Below are positions 1 through 13,680 of a DNA stretch of 64,000 nucleotides, piece after piece. Within the stretch, counting starts at the first letter, position 1. Each line of letters begins with the position of its first letter. The DNA comes from Trichosphaerium sp. ATCC 40318 (lineage: Eukaryota; Discosea; Flabellinia; Trichosidae), in contig JALMLS010000455.1 of assembly GCA_038496445.1 (NCBI GenBank), positions 806,001 to 870,000 on the forward strand. The letters run 5' to 3'. The translations under genes were made by a program, and so were the position numbers. The notes under the pieces are model-generated. The model saw nothing but the letters and a program-made list of their open reading frames with translations, had not been told where the DNA came from and did no database searches.

Positions 1-1
1 C

Positions 2-298
2 TCTCCTGGTTCTTCTTTTAACTCCTTCCAAACGCTACCTCCTCTTGCCCCACCAACCACTATTGCTCCTACATCTGTAGCACCAACAATAGAGCCAACA
101 GAATCACCAACAGATCCTCCAATTCCAACACCTTCACTTGGCCAAACTACAGAATCGCCAACAAACCAGCCAACAAACCAGCCTACAATGCCAACAACAT
201 CTTCACCAAACCAACCAACTTCAACACAGTTTAGTAGTGCAGTCATAAATATTTGGAGTATTTTTATATCAGCAATGAGCGTATTGTGTTTGTTGTAG
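2..298 (+). CDS. C-terminal part of a Pro/Thr-rich GPI-type surface protein (5' truncated by window edge)
   Basis: One frame is open from base 2 to the TAG at 296-298, giving 98 residues. It is dominated by PTxxPT-type stretches (for example PTESPTDPP, ESPTNQPTNQPT), typical of O-glycosylated stalks. It ends in a hydrophobic segment of about 20 residues (NIWSIFISAMSVLCLL) with no charged tail after it, the layout of a GPI-anchor signal. The ectodomain lies outside the window. A second secreted protein at 26548-28664 has a similar PT-rich stalk. The frame and composition are visible; the GPI anchor is inferred, and a single C-terminal membrane helix is possible. Confidence 0.6.
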   Translation, partial: SPGSSFNSFQTLPPLAPPTTIAPTSVAPTIEPTESPTDPPIPTPSLGQTTESPTNQPTNQPTMPTTSSPNQPTSTQFSSAVINIWSIFISAMSVLCLL

Positions 299-1328
299 AA
301 ATACATTCGTTATTGTTCACGTACACTTGAGGGTACGCATTGAATAAACTGTTTAGCCAAGCTTTGCACTTTTTCTGTCTTACCCTCACTCCACAATCAC
401 TATTGTTGTGATGAAACTACCCAACGCGCTGCGTTAAGCAACATATTTTCGTATTTGGTAGATACCAGCTATTTGAAAACAGAGATACGCAGCTAGGCGG
501 TGTTTGTTCACGTACAGAATAAATTCACTATTGTTTTAAAACAAAAACTTTATGACGGAGATTTATTGACGCCTAAAGACAACTTGTGAACACGTGCCAA
601 AGTAGTCAGAGATATCTCTTATGGTACTGTGCGGTTATAGCTAGAAAACAAAACTATGTTTAGTGTTGACTTATTTCTCAGAAAACATCCAACAACAAAT
701 CAATACAAACTGAGTCCTTTTCCTTTGATGCGTGTCAGCAATCTCCGTAAACGTCACCACAATTAACCAGCCGTAAATTAAGCTGGTCTATAGGTAAATT
801 AAGCTGGTCTATAGGGCGGGTCTTAAACCAAATATCCAACATCAAGGTTACCAAATACTTGGTACCCGAATGAGTGAAGTTCATCATCATATTCGTGGAA
901 TTGCTATTTTTTTTTGCTAAATTATTTGATAACTTATTACCACAGTTGACTTTGCCGTTTGGTCACGAAGACAACTGACGCGGTATCTTTTTTGCTAGTA
1001 CGTAAACGCATTATTCTCTTGTAGGGAATATTCTTCGTACAGATTTTCTATTTAGGTCAGCAAAAAGTAATTTGTTCGATTTAAAGTCATTTCGTGGTAA
1101 AGGTATGTTTATAAGGCGTAACCATTCCGAGTTTATTAGAAAAACGTGATATCAGATACTCCAAGTAAAACCGTCGCTTTTTTAATCATTCCACTTTATA
1201 CAGGTCCCAAAGCCACTACGTGGGGTTTGCGCAAGTTTAGTAAACTCTCAGGCTTTTCTCTTTACCTTTTCCAAAAAATCGCTTAACTGTAACAGACTTC
1301 TTTTAGATCTATCAGCACCTGACTCTAA
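299..1328. other. Intergenic stretch with a 21-bp direct repeat
   Basis: About 1 kb with no convincing coding frame on either strand. It is AT-rich and contains one CACGTG (near 594) and a perfect tandem duplication at 773-814. The last part presumably holds the promoter of the MORN_2 gene starting at 1329. Confidence 0.5.
773..814. repeat. Perfect tandem duplication of a 21-bp unit
   Basis: Bases 773-793 and 794-814 are identical 21-mers beginning GTAAATTAAGCTGG, directly adjacent. It is not coding and no further copy was noticed in the window. Confidence 0.9.
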
Positions 1329-2486
1329 ATGTCATCAAAGCGAGGACCATATCACCTTATAGACGATGCACCTAATACTCTATTAAATTTACCTTGTGAC
1401 ATACAACGGTACTTGTGTACATTCAATGAGGAAACATTTAAGAAGTTTCATATCCTATCAAAAAGAGCTGCTATCAACACACACTACAATACTGACCTTG
1501 AGAGAAACGGTCTTTGGATGACTTGGTATCCAAGTGGACATTCAAGATCTCATTGTAGAGTGGTTAATGGAAAAGATATCGGCGAGTTTAAACAGTGGTA
1601 TGATGATGAAAGTGGACAACTTGAAATACAGTGTTGGCTATTTGGAAAAGATGAAAAAGGAGAAGATATCTATAATGGTGATTATAAGCAGTTTTATAAG
1701 AATGGACAAATTGAACTTTGTCATAAATATGTTGATGGTATTTTGAGTGGTAATACTAAATGGTATGAAAACGGACAACTTTACTGGGAAATCAATTATT
1801 CCAATGGTAAAAGAAGTGGTGAGTGCAAAAAATACTATGATAACGGAAAAATCAAAGTTCACTGTTGGTATGTTGATGATAAAATAGAAGGGGAGGCAAC
1901 ACTGTGGTATGAAAATGGAAACATTAAAAAAAAATCAAGTTATAAAAAAGGTATTCAGAATGGTGAGCTAGAGCAGTTTTATGATAATGGACAAATTGAT
2001 ACCAAGTGTTTTTTGATTGATAACAAGGAGAATGGTGAATTTAAACAGTGGTATAAAAATGGACAGCTTGAAGTACTTTGTAGTACTGTTGATAATAATG
2101 TAGATGGGGAGTATAAGCGGTGGCATGACAATGGACAGCTTAACTTACATTATCACAAAATTGATAATGAAATAGATGGAGAGTACAAAGCTTGGCATAG
2201 AAACGGCCTATTGCTTGAGCAATGTTTTTGTGTTAAAGGTATCATAGAAGGAGAGTATAAGTGTTGGTCTAACAATGGTCAGCTATGTCATAATTGTTTT
2301 TATGTTGATGGCAAGATGAATGGTGAGCAAAAAGAGTGGTATACCTCTGGACAACTTAAAGAAATATGCATGTATGTTGATGGCAAAAAAAACGGTGTGC
2401 TTAAGCGGTGGGACGAAAATGGTCAACTTATTGAACAAGAATTGTACGTTTTTGATAAGCTACAACATCAGAAAAATCAACAATAA
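1329..2486 (+). CDS. MORN_2 (YwqK-like) repeat protein with degenerate F-box-like N-terminus
   Basis: A single uninterrupted 385-residue frame starts at ATG 1329. Residues about 20-60 (LLNLPCDIQRYLCTF... then SKRAAINTHY) look like a degenerate F-box: an LPxxIQ motif followed by hydrophobic helices. From about residue 65 there are some 14 tandem repeats of 21-24 residues on the pattern GEYKxWYxNGQLxxxCxYVDGKxxG, matching MORN_2/YwqK antitoxin-family repeats. Such repeats form beta-hairpin arrays and are assumed to bind partners; no catalytic residues are visible. A related gene lies at 7290 and a decayed one near 57.2-57.5 kb. Lack of introns in an intron-rich region, and similarity in style to repeat proteins abundant in giant viruses of amoebae, raise the possibility of transfer. 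Confidence 0.85.
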   Translation: MSSKRGPYHLIDDAPNTLLNLPCDIQRYLCTFNEETFKKFHILSKRAAINTHYNTDLERNGLWMTWYPSGHSRSHCRVVNGKDIGEFKQWYDDESGQLEIQCWLFGKDEKGEDIYNGDYKQFYKNGQIELCHKYVDGILSGNTKWYENGQLYWEINYSNGKRSGECKKYYDNGKIKVHCWYVDDKIEGEATLWYENGNIKKKSSYKKGIQNGELEQFYDNGQIDTKCFLIDNKENGEFKQWYKNGQLEVLCSTVDNNVDGEYKRWHDNGQLNLHYHKIDNEIDGEYKAWHRNGLLLEQCFCVKGIIEGEYKCWSNNGQLCHNCFYVDGKMNGEQKEWYTSGQLKEICMYVDGKKNGVLKRWDENGQLIEQELYVFDKLQHQKNQQ

Positions 2487-2791
2487 ACATCATGAGTTAA
2501 CCATACCAGTCCCAAAAGTAGATTTTCGACAGAGATAAATTAAAACACACTTATATACCAGACTGTCAAGTGATTTTCATGCAGTGGTAATAGTTATAAG
2601 CCTTATGCCAAACACCACATACTATTTGCTACATCCTTGATTTAGGCACAAGATCGTAGACAGGTGACTCCACCAAGTGGAACAAGCTAATCATCGGTTG
2701 CATTTGTCACTGATAGATTTATGGTATGTGCATCTGCAAGATCTTTCATACATGAGATGTAATTAATATAAAATAGCTTTTTGGGTATTTA
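2487..2791. other. Short convergent intergenic region
   Basis: It lies between the 3' ends of the MORN_2 gene (plus) and the membrane-protein gene (minus). I see nothing specific in it. Confidence 0.5.
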
Positions 2792-3811
2792 TTATAACAA
2801 TATACAAGGGCAAGGACACGACTTATTGGATCGTAATTCTGCCATTTCCTGTCTATGCCTATCATTTTCTTTATCAATTCTATTACCCATAATTAAAGGC
2901 TCCCACAACCACATTAGAAATGGATATGCAGCAAAAACAAACAAAAATGTGTATGCAAGAGTAAATATCCGAGTTATAAGTGACACAAGTACTCCAAGAG
3001 AATACAGAAAGGCACACCTAAATCAAGTAAATTATTTTGTTTCCCGATTCTTGTCAAAAAGCAATAAAATGTTGATGGTTAGGTACCAATGTTGGTTTGG
3101 ATCACATTCACCAAATCCAGATGCTATAATTTTATGCGGTATTTCTAGTAGTAGAAACAATAGATATTCAATACCTAAAAGTTGATAAGAAAGTGTTAAT
3201 CAAATATTCCTATTTTGGAAGGAGACAATTTCGCAAAAACCAAACAATAAAAAAAAACGTTAACAGAGAAAGAGAAGCGTACGGAGAGTGTATAAGATTG
3301 CGTAACCTAACGAAACAAAGAGAGTAACCGGTATTACGCGTAGTTTTAGCAATGTCCAAGCGTGTTTCGCTTTTTCCTTTTCTTTGGGCGTTAAAGTGCG
3401 ACCAGAGTTGCCAGCACGAGCTAATTCAAGCTTTTCCATTGTATTAAATGTGGCAAGCATAAACCAAGCGAACGGTCCCGCTATCATACAGCTAAGACAC
3501 TGAGCGACGTCTGAAACGAACTTTGAAAACTCTATCTTTTGTTGAGCACGATATCTTGTTTTCTTTACAGGAGTTGGTTCTCGATGCTCTGTGATGGTAG
3601 TTGTAGTGTTTGCAGCAATTGGAATGGGTTTTACTGGCTCCTACTGTAATTAAGTACTAAAACGCTCTATATTACGCACGATAGTATTTTTTACTTCGTG
3701 TACATCTTGTTTATGCGACTTGTGCCGTTTATGCTTCTTTTCCTTTTTATGCTTCTCTTTTTTGTGTTTATCCTTCTTATGACGTCTCTTTGTAGTCGTC
3801 GCCTCTTCCAT
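2792..3811 (-). CDS. Polytopic membrane protein with lysine-rich N-terminus and CaaX-like C-terminus
   Basis: Reconstructed from four minus-strand exons that join in frame. Exon 1 starts at ATG 3811 (MEEATTTKRRHKKDKHKK...), very rich in Lys/His, and splices through a 39-nt intron (donor GTGCGT) to EPVKPIPIAAN. The next part carries MIAGPFAWFMLATFNTMEKL and RVIPVTLFVSLGYAILYTL. Two further exons give YLLFLLLEIPHKI and then LGVLVSLITRIFTLAYTFLFVF plus AYPFLMWLWEPL. At least four membrane segments are visible. The last residues are SCPCPCILL, so the protein ends in CILL, a CaaX box of the geranylgeranylated type with extra Cys residues just before it. I do not recognise the family. An upstream in-frame Met at 3901 would add 30 residues. 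Confidence 0.6.
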
Positions 3812-4036
3812 TGTACACCGTTTAAAATATGTGAGTTTTCGGGCTAAATGGGCTGTTTTGCCCAAAAACAGAGAATTTATTTGAATTTTATTTTTGTCCA
3901 ATCAGCTTCGCTAATATTTCAGCTATCACAGAATGCTGCTTAACAGCAAAACTACAAGTTTATAAAATGACTTATTGCGGTTGGGTTAAAGATCATAGTG
4001 ACTATCGATTATGGGTGAGTAGCTCTTGAAGGCTTT

Positions 4037-6371
<2,335 letters not shown>

Positions 6372-7289
6372 TTTGTATTGGGATATTTAAGAATGTGTAC
6401 AAAAAAATCCTAATTTCTTGCGCACGTGGGTTTATTAAGGAAGCAAGAATGCAAAGAAAGAGTAACACATTAACAAGTCTATTTGTGATTCCTTCAAGAA
6501 TCAGACTTTAGCTCCTATTTCTAAAAAAGGAGTACTTTACTACATCCGTCAATTTCTTGCATCCACTTTACATTGTGAAAAGTATCTTTCGTTGTACTGT
6601 CATATACGAACTATACCTTGCACACTGGAATACAACTACCTAGTTTTCGGGTGCTTCTATCAGTCCTTCAAACAGTAAAGAACCAAACAAAGTAGGATGT
6701 GAAAAGCTAAGTTCTCCTATAGTAAATATTAACTTGCGTCCTGAAGCCTGGCAACAGACACCACAACAAGGTATAATATTATTTTTGGTGCGCCGTTACC
6801 TTATCTTTATCAATGAACTTCGTGGCAAGATTACCGGTATTCCATAGGATTTCACTTGAGATTTAGGACGTCTGCAACGCGTTTACGGGATTGTCAAGCT
6901 AATGGCGGAACTCCTTGTAGCGCTAGAGGAAGGGATTTGCCTATATTGTTTATATTACAATAGGTGGCACACCAGGTGTACCATTCAGCAATTAGTTGAT
7001 GTCTGTTTTGATGGACTCACAGCGGGATTTGATATTCTTCAGAAAAGGTTTTTTTCTAACTTTTTGATTTGGATTCCTTTGGTATGGTTTTGTCCTTCTT
7101 TGAGGGAAACGTTACATTGAAGGTTTTCAGTATGCGTAGAAAGTAGGCATGTAAAGTTTGGTAAGAGTGTGGAACCCTAAAGTCACAGTGTATGGTGACG
7201 ATGGTGTAATAGAAAAAGTGCTTAACTTCACTTAAGTCCCCATATTTAAACCAGAGCCGCTTATGATTACGTCAAATTAGTTGTATTCA
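6372..7289. other. Intergenic region between divergent genes
   Basis: About 0.9 kb between the aminotransferase start and the second MORN_2 gene. A 72-residue open frame at 6902-7120 has no recognisable features and no partner exons. One CACGTG is present near 6424. Confidence 0.5.
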
Positions 7290-8610
7290 ATGGCTACTGA
7301 ACAAATTGTACGCTTTAGGCTTGTTATTTGGTTGTTTAATCAAAAAAAAGGCAAATACGCTACAACAAGAGCGTGAGTATCTATTATTCCTTCCAGTAGA
7401 GATACAGCTTGAAATAACAGAGCTAGATACTAATTTACAAACAATATGGCCATTATTTTGCAGAAAAGCGGCAATGAGTACTCGCTTTGATAGCGAGCTT
7501 AACAAACATGGAAAATGGCTTAAGTACAACAAAGGACGTAAAGTACAGCAACTACGATTCACCAGTGGTGAGTTAGAAGGTGAATGCAAGCGTTGGCGTG
7601 TTGATGGTCAACTACGTGAGACTTGCTCTTATGTTGATGGTAAGTTGAATGGAGAGTATAAGTGCTGGAGCTTGAGTGGTTCTTTGGTTAGAAAATGCTA
7701 CTATGAAAAAAGTTTGATGGAAGGAGATGTTATGTTATGGTATAGTAATGGTAAACTATCTCATTCTTACTCTATGGTGAAAGGTGTTAAAGAAGGAGAA
7801 TATAAAAAATGGGATATACGTGGATGTTTAATAACACATTGCTTTTATCTAAATGGTAAAGTTGATGGAGAGTCTACAAACTGGTATAGCCGTTATAATA
7901 AGATTTGTGAAAAGACATTTTATTCAAAAGGAAGAAAAAATGGAGAAAGTACTCTGTGGTATACAAATGGTCAAACACGTGAGAAATGTTTTTATAAACA
8001 AGGTATTAAAGAAGGTGATGAGAAAAGGTGGTTTTTAAGTGGTCAATTAAAAGAGCATAGTTTTTATGTTGATGGTGAGAAAGAAGGTAATTATTTTTAT
8101 TGGCATAGAAATGGGCAACTTTGTCGTCATTCACATTATCTTAATGGTATCAAAGAAGGTGAAGATAAGAAATGGTATGTTAGTGGTAAATTAGAAGAAC
8201 ATTCTCATTATGTTAATGGTATGAAAGAAGGCATATCAAAGAAGTATGATAAGGTTTATGAGAAATACAATGAATCTGTTTATGTTAAAAACAATATCAA
8301 TGGGAAGGTTACACACTGGTATAGTGAAGGTAATATTGCATATAGTTACTTTTGTTATAATGGTAAAAAGGAAGGAGCGTTTAATAGGTACACTATTGAT
8401 GGTATTTTACATCAACAGAGTAACTATGTTAATGATGTTCTTGATGGTGATTGTAAGACTTTCTTCAAAAATGGTAACATACAAGAGCACTATCACTATA
8501 AAAACGGTGTATTGGATGGTGACTATAAGGTATGGAGCAGTGATGGTAAACTAGTTAGATACTATAAATATACCAACGGAAGAAAAAATTGGTTTCGCTG
8601 GAAGTGGTGA
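7290..8610 (+). CDS. Second MORN_2 (YwqK-like) repeat protein
   Basis: The long repeat frame lacks an in-frame ATG at its 5' end. An ATG at 7290 followed by a 43-nt intron (7308-7350, donor GTACGC, acceptor AAAAG) restores one: MATEQI joins ANTLQQEREYLLFLPVEIQLEITEL. The LPVEIQ segment parallels the F-box-like start of the gene at 1329. Residues from about 60 on are some 15 MORN_2 repeats (for example GEYKKWDIRG, GEDKKWYVSGKLEEHSHYVN). No enzymatic motif is present. It is a diverged paralogue of the 1329 gene, about 6 kb away on the same strand. The acceptor is pyrimidine-poor, so the exact start needs transcript support. An intracellular binding-scaffold role is inferred from the repeat type. 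Confidence 0.8.
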
Positions 8611-8874
8611 ACATTCAAAAAAAAAAGAGAAAGAACCTTTCAACAAAACACAAAAATCTAACCACCTAACAGCTGGGCACTATTGTACAAACACATGATG
8701 CCGTGGTTCTTACTACTACTATAAGGTCTTATAACAGATGATTGTTAAAGCTGGCTCAAAGATGTTCTTTTTTTGTTAACCATGACACGTGTTATGAAAA
8801 AAAACATGGGCGAAATAAAATACAATTCTTACTGGTGTACAATACTGATGACTTCAGTTTTTATGACTGCCTTA

Positions 8875-10655
8875 TCAAATGTCTAGAAATATTCTGTAGT
8901 GCACTGTGTTTAAACAAAAAGTAAGTACTTTATAAAAACTGATGAGGCAAGAGACGTACAATTGTTTTGATTTTTTGTTCATTCCTCTTGATTTTTCAGG
9001 CCATTCTTGTGCTTGTTCTGGGTATGCACGTGATACTGCTTCTTGGTAATATTTTACAAAAGTATCACCTCCCAATGATGCTACTTGAGGACGAGAAAGA
9101 CGCTGCCTATTCAATATTTGTTAGCAGAGAATAAGAATAAAATGAGAAAACAGACGAATATCGGTCGTACCAAAATTCCTTTATCTCTGGTAGTTTAAAC
9201 TTCTTTGTTACTTCTTTAACAAACTCAACTTGGTTTGTATCATCTTTCCATACACCATACGCACTATTTTGAATAAAGTTTAGGAATATAAAGCATAAGC
9301 AAGAAAGATTTTTTGACGTACTTTGAAAGCCAAGGCTTGAAATCAAAATCAGGTCTCATCTCTTGAAGAAATTGAAGAATAGAGTATCGATACCTTTGAA
9401 AACTACTTAACACAGGTATCTCATGATGTCTACGAATTACCTCTTTAAAATACCCGAACCTCCATGATCACAGACTTGTTTAACGGTTATTTTGTACCAA
9501 TCTTCAATAAGCTTAACATGTAAATCTTGTGATAGTTCATCAAATTTTCGTAATCTGTTTGATTTATCATCCCAGAAACCTCTTGGACTTTGCCTTCATT
9601 TTCATATGTTAGAACGAACTTGTATCGCAAGTGGTATTGTTAAGGCGTACTCAAAGTGCATTATATCGAAATTGAACGTTGGAAACAGTGTTTGAAGACA
9701 TTGCTTAAATGAAGCATTGTAGAACCTGAACAAAAAAAAAGAGGTATAAGTCAATTTGACACAACTAACATCGATACCTTCTCACAACAGAGTCGCCACC
9801 ACAACTAGCTATATCATCGTGTTTGATGTAATACCAATCCTCTAAGTGCTTAACGCCTAATTTCTGAGCGATAGAGTCAAACAAAACTTTATGGTTTTCA
9901 ATATCATCCCAATGTCCAACAGGTGCACGCCTATCCATTTTGTTAACAATTATCCTGCTTCTAAGCAACTAGTACATAAAATTTGATATCTCCCAAGTAT
10001 ATCCAGGAAATAGAGTAGTCATACACCTCATTATTGATCCATCATAACTTACAGAAGAAATCAGCTGAATGAACTCTTTTTCTTCAACAAAAAAGAAAGT
10101 TCATCAAGACTAAGGAACTTCTTGTTGTTGTAGAATTTCACTTACCTCTTCTTTATGATTACATCGCATTTAGCCTCTTTAAAATCATCCAAGTGGATAT
10201 CGTACCAATCGTCAAGCACATGAAGTCGTAGATCTTCTGCAAGAACATGTAGTGCTCTCAGCTGATTTTTTATACTTTGTAAGTACCCACGTGGAGGTAA
10301 GCTATTAGTAGCGAGTTATTAATCATTACTACTACGCTGGCAAACCATGTTAAACGCATAGAAGCGCTCAATACGCCAAAGGGCGACGGAACAATCAAAA
10401 ACTCGTTGAAGTTACGCACTCGAAATGCCATAGCTTCCAATCGTATGTAGGATACAAATTTTGAAGATCTAAAGCCATTTTGCTTGTAAATAATGGTATT
10501 GAACGTTTTGAGCGTGATACAACGGTATACCATTCGTATAGTGTCTTTACATTGTTTCTTTGCGCAATTGTTTCGTACAAGCGCCGTTTAAGAATACTAC
10601 TTTCTAGAAATCAACAATGTTACTAAATTACGCGCTTTGTACCCAGCGTACGCAT
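8875..10655 (-). CDS. Multi-exon protein built of F-x-x-L-A-x-K-L-x-V..DWY repeats
   Basis: Start ATG 10655 (MRTLESSILKRRLYETIAQ after a spliced first intron). Several exons each carry one copy of a repeat of roughly 75-80 residues: W(D)D..N...FD.(I/L)A.(K/D)L.V..(L/I)(E/D)DWY.I...D....GG...(V/L).(R/K)(Y), then YxxS...C(L)...FP...W/F...(K/H)F. Clear copies include GHWDDIENHKVLFDSIAQKL with HLEDWYYIKHDDI, RFWDDKSNRLRKFDELSQDL with LIEDWYKITVKQV, and a final VWKDDTNQVEFVKEVTKKF followed by GGDTFVKYYQEAVSRAYPE. This repeat type occurs in many algal, oomycete and fungal proteins of unknown function. No signal peptide is seen. The 3' end may use one more small intron before the stop. Confidence 0.6.
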
Positions 10656-10856
10656 TTTGCAAACGGTTTAAATAAAATAAACCATTGACATGGGAGTACA
10701 CTTTCAATTACCGTTTCAAGTTGTATAATGCAACAACAAGCACAAGTGCACGCGAACAACACTCAATGCCGGCAATAAAGACATTTCTTGACTGTCAAAT
10801 CAGTCTTTTCTGGAGATGGGTACAGTTCTTCCTCACAGCGTCTTCGATACTAATGC

Positions 10857-12236
10857 GTGCTTTTTGAAGGAAATTCTCTTGCTCGTACTTTAGGTGCTGT
10901 TGCGGTTATTGTTTTGTTATGGCGCAGTAGGAAATACGGGTACATACTGGATTACTGGTTAAACAGAGCAAAGAGACCTAAAAATCTGACGTTTGGTCCG
11001 GATGAATTTAAAAACGAATACAAGTACGTTAAAACTCATTTCTACGCTTAAAAACGGTTAGATATGCAGATACAAGACTATCACAGGCACTTTGAAATGT
11101 CCCGAATTAAACTAACACCAAATAGATCAGATACCGCTCTAACTTGGCGTCAAAGGGTAAAGTAGCAGGAGCAACTCATGTACGCAGTACTGTCGCAAAT
11201 TCAACAAATCTTCGTTTTGGGAAATCCGTTAATCCCTCAATTTCTTTTACCTCTCTGTACCTCTAAACCTATTCACATGTACAATTGTAGGTATTCTGTG
11301 CAGATGGACCAAACGTTCTTGAGATCTATGACGAGCTATGTTCAAAACTAGATGATTTAGATTTGAAGTATATTGTATATGAAGCACCAGGTAAAACGAC
11401 ATGGTTTTCATTGTTGTTGTACAACTTGAGTACTTGACTTTCTAACTTGAAACTTTTAGCTATGGGTTTCTCCTTCCATAAATACGGATTTGACTTCTCC
11501 CTCAAGCACCATGGCACGTGACAGTTGCATCTCGGAAAGATTATTTTCTTTTTCTTCTCGAAGAATTGCTAAATCTTTTTGGGTAGCTGCTGTGCTGGAG
11601 GAGTTCCTTGGTCAATTAAAAGAACACAAGCCGTTTGTTATGTGTCCTAGTTGCAGTGCAGCACTTACTTGCTCACGTGTGGCTAGTAGAAGACCTGATT
11701 TGATTAGTAACGTTGTTATCATACAATCTGGTGATCACCATGAACAAAAGAAATGGATGACAAAATCTATTGACTACAAGGGCTTACTTTCGAAACCCTA
11801 CATCGGCCAAATCCTTAATTACTTTATGCGGTATAAATTCGGCACTGTATGGCTTAAAATAGCCGTTGCTGATCGTGCAGTATCTCGTCAATGGAGCGAT
11901 ATAGTAAAGAAATCTCTGGATAATGGAGCTATGTTTACTCTTGCCTCGTACATTCAGCAGATGCTTCCAAATCCGCAACACTTCCACTCAAGGATGCTAC
12001 AACCTACAAAGATAGTATATGGCCTAAAGGATGGATCTCACAAGTACGTAAAAGTAAGAAAATTTTGAACTAACCTTAGAAACAGTCGAGCTGGAACGAA
12101 TTTTGAAACGGCAGGAAATTGGGCTACAGGAGAAGTAACTTACGTACAATTTCCCGAGTGTGCTCATTTCCCAGAGCTGGAAGACCCGGATAATTTTTGT
12201 AAACTGCTTATAGAGATAGCACGTTCTAATCTGTAA
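10857..12236 (+). CDS. Alpha/beta-hydrolase fold protein, membrane-anchored
   Basis: Exons joined by eye. Exon 1 has a hydrophobic segment (ARTLGAVAVIVLLW) followed by basic residues. Further exons give IQDYHRHFEMSRIKL, then VFCADGPNVLEIYDELCSKLDDLDLKYIVYEAP, then AMGFSFHKYGFDFSLKHHGT. After a 46-nt intron comes IAKSFWVAAVLEEFL with HKPFVMCPSCSAALTCSRVA and NVVIIQSGDHHEQ. The last exon reads ATGEVTYVQFPECAHFPELE, which supplies the expected late catalytic His, ending TAA at 12236. The nucleophile elbow is probably CPSCSAA, with Ser or Cys replacing the usual GxSxG, so activity is uncertain. The true start is unresolved: the frame has no upstream ATG before 10857, so a short upstream exon is likely. 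Confidence 0.6.
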
Positions 12237-12740
12237 TGTAAATATAATAAAGACGATAGTGAAACATTACAAATTGAGCTGACCTTGCTTTTATGATTTA
12301 TATATGTGCACGTTATGTAAAGAAATTTCTCTTGCAAGGTGTAGTATGTATTTGAAATAGGACAAAGGTGATAAACTGTGGACACAGTTATTCTAAAACA
12401 CGTTCTTACTGTAGGAATAATAAAAAGATAAAAAAATTACCCGAGCCGAAGAGTTCTCGTACTTTTTTGAAGAATGTTTCATCTTCAATACTCCGGAATA
12501 ATATGTGAGTGTAAAATCTATTGTTTTTGATGTTTTTACCACGTGGTAATGTGATATAGCTACATGCTGATCCATCCACTGAGATTATTATCATTGAAAT
12601 AAAAATTAAATGGCAAATCCAACCAACAATCCAAGATTAACCTCTGGTAGCCGCATTCATTAGTCTTAATACGCGAAAATAAAGCGTCACAAGCTTAACA
12701 ATTGATACAATCTTTGTACGCAATATTGGAAAGCGGCCAT
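12164..12740 (-). CDS. Candidate small spliced gene, unknown function
   Basis: ATG 12740 (MAAFQYC) can splice to VTLYFRVLRLMNAATR and then to VDGSACSYITLPRGKNIKN with THILFRSIEDETFFKKVREL. A further intron keeps the frame into a hydrophobic, Ser-rich tail ending at 12164. The middle exon has a protein-like composition and donor/acceptor sites fit in phase. The last part overlaps the 3' end of the hydrolase gene on the other strand, so the end is doubtful. No family was recognised. Confidence 0.35.
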
Positions 12741-13049
12741 AGCGCAGTACAAATCAAACAACATACTTCATCCGTAAAAAAATAAAGGCGATACCTTTTT
12801 TTACGAGTGTAGGTTACGGTTGTAAGCAATGACGTTCTTACTATGACACGTGTTTTACCGTATGTTTCTTATTAGGAAACCACCGCGGGTGTATTTCCTA
12901 AAAAGCCTACAAACGAATTCGTTGGTAAGCTAGAAATTATCAATTTTATTTCTTACTTTTTTTAATTAATAATTGACATAGCATCTTTAGCACACGTCTA
13001 TATTCACCCTCACATACTATATATTTTCAGCAGAGCCTAATCCAGCAAA
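12741..13049. other. Short intergenic region
   Basis: AT-rich, with one CACGTG near 12846 and a pyrimidine tract just before the next ATG. No gene seen. Confidence 0.5.
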
Positions 13050-13517
13050 ATGGAAGGCGTAGTGTGCATGAGAACGCTAAGAAATGACCAATATAAAAAA
13101 GCAAAAAAAGACTTACTCAATTGTATGGAACGATTGCGTCTGTTGTATACAACCTGCTCTAATGAATTACCAAATACCGACTCTTTTACAAAACACGAAT
13201 ACGAATCTTTGCAAAAGCTTTTAGATATCGCTAGGACAAAAGCAACGAAAGAATCCATGGACTCTTTAGTTACAAATATTCCTATTCTTGACTGTGAGGA
13301 CATGGACGATTTATATCATGATCTGCCAATATCATTACATAAACAAGTGGCTCCGGTGTGTACATGGGATGACAGTATTACAAGTTTCGAAGAGGACAGT
13401 AACTCAAACCCTCTTAGCTTCTTTCAAGAAATGTACTGTAAAACACTGAACAAGAGTCCTGAGTTTGTTTCTTGTGACGACATTGAAAGGCTTTTTCTAC
13501 CTCGTGCTGCAAGTTAA
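13050..13517 (+). CDS. Small acidic protein of unknown function
   Basis: Intronless 155-residue frame starting at ATG 13050. The N-terminal half looks helical and mixed-charge (NDQYKKAKKDLLNCMERLRL, then SLQKLLDIARTKATKESMDSL). The C-terminal half is acidic and Ser/Asp-rich (CEDMDDLYHDL, then WDDSITSFEEDSNSNPLSFF). No signal peptide or membrane segment is present. It converges with the Ras gene, with 163 bp between stops. Codon use and length suggest a real gene, but I recognise no family. Confidence 0.6.
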   Translation: MEGVVCMRTLRNDQYKKAKKDLLNCMERLRLLYTTCSNELPNTDSFTKHEYESLQKLLDIARTKATKESMDSLVTNIPILDCEDMDDLYHDLPISLHKQVAPVCTWDDSITSFEEDSNSNPLSFFQEMYCKTLNKSPEFVSCDDIERLFLPRAAS

Positions 13518-13680
13518 GGCTTTTCTTTCGATGTCGTTTAGGCGCTGTTCTGCCAGCACCATATGCGCATGCTCATTGTAAATATTGTAAACTAGGAAAA
13601 TAAAAACGAACAGGATTGATAAATCTATTTTAATGTACAACTTTTTTTTTCTTTTTTCTACATTCTCGCTTCTTTTGTAT

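Noticed and set aside
6902-7120. 72-residue plus-strand ORF
   Set aside because: No recognisable features, no flanking exons and odd composition.
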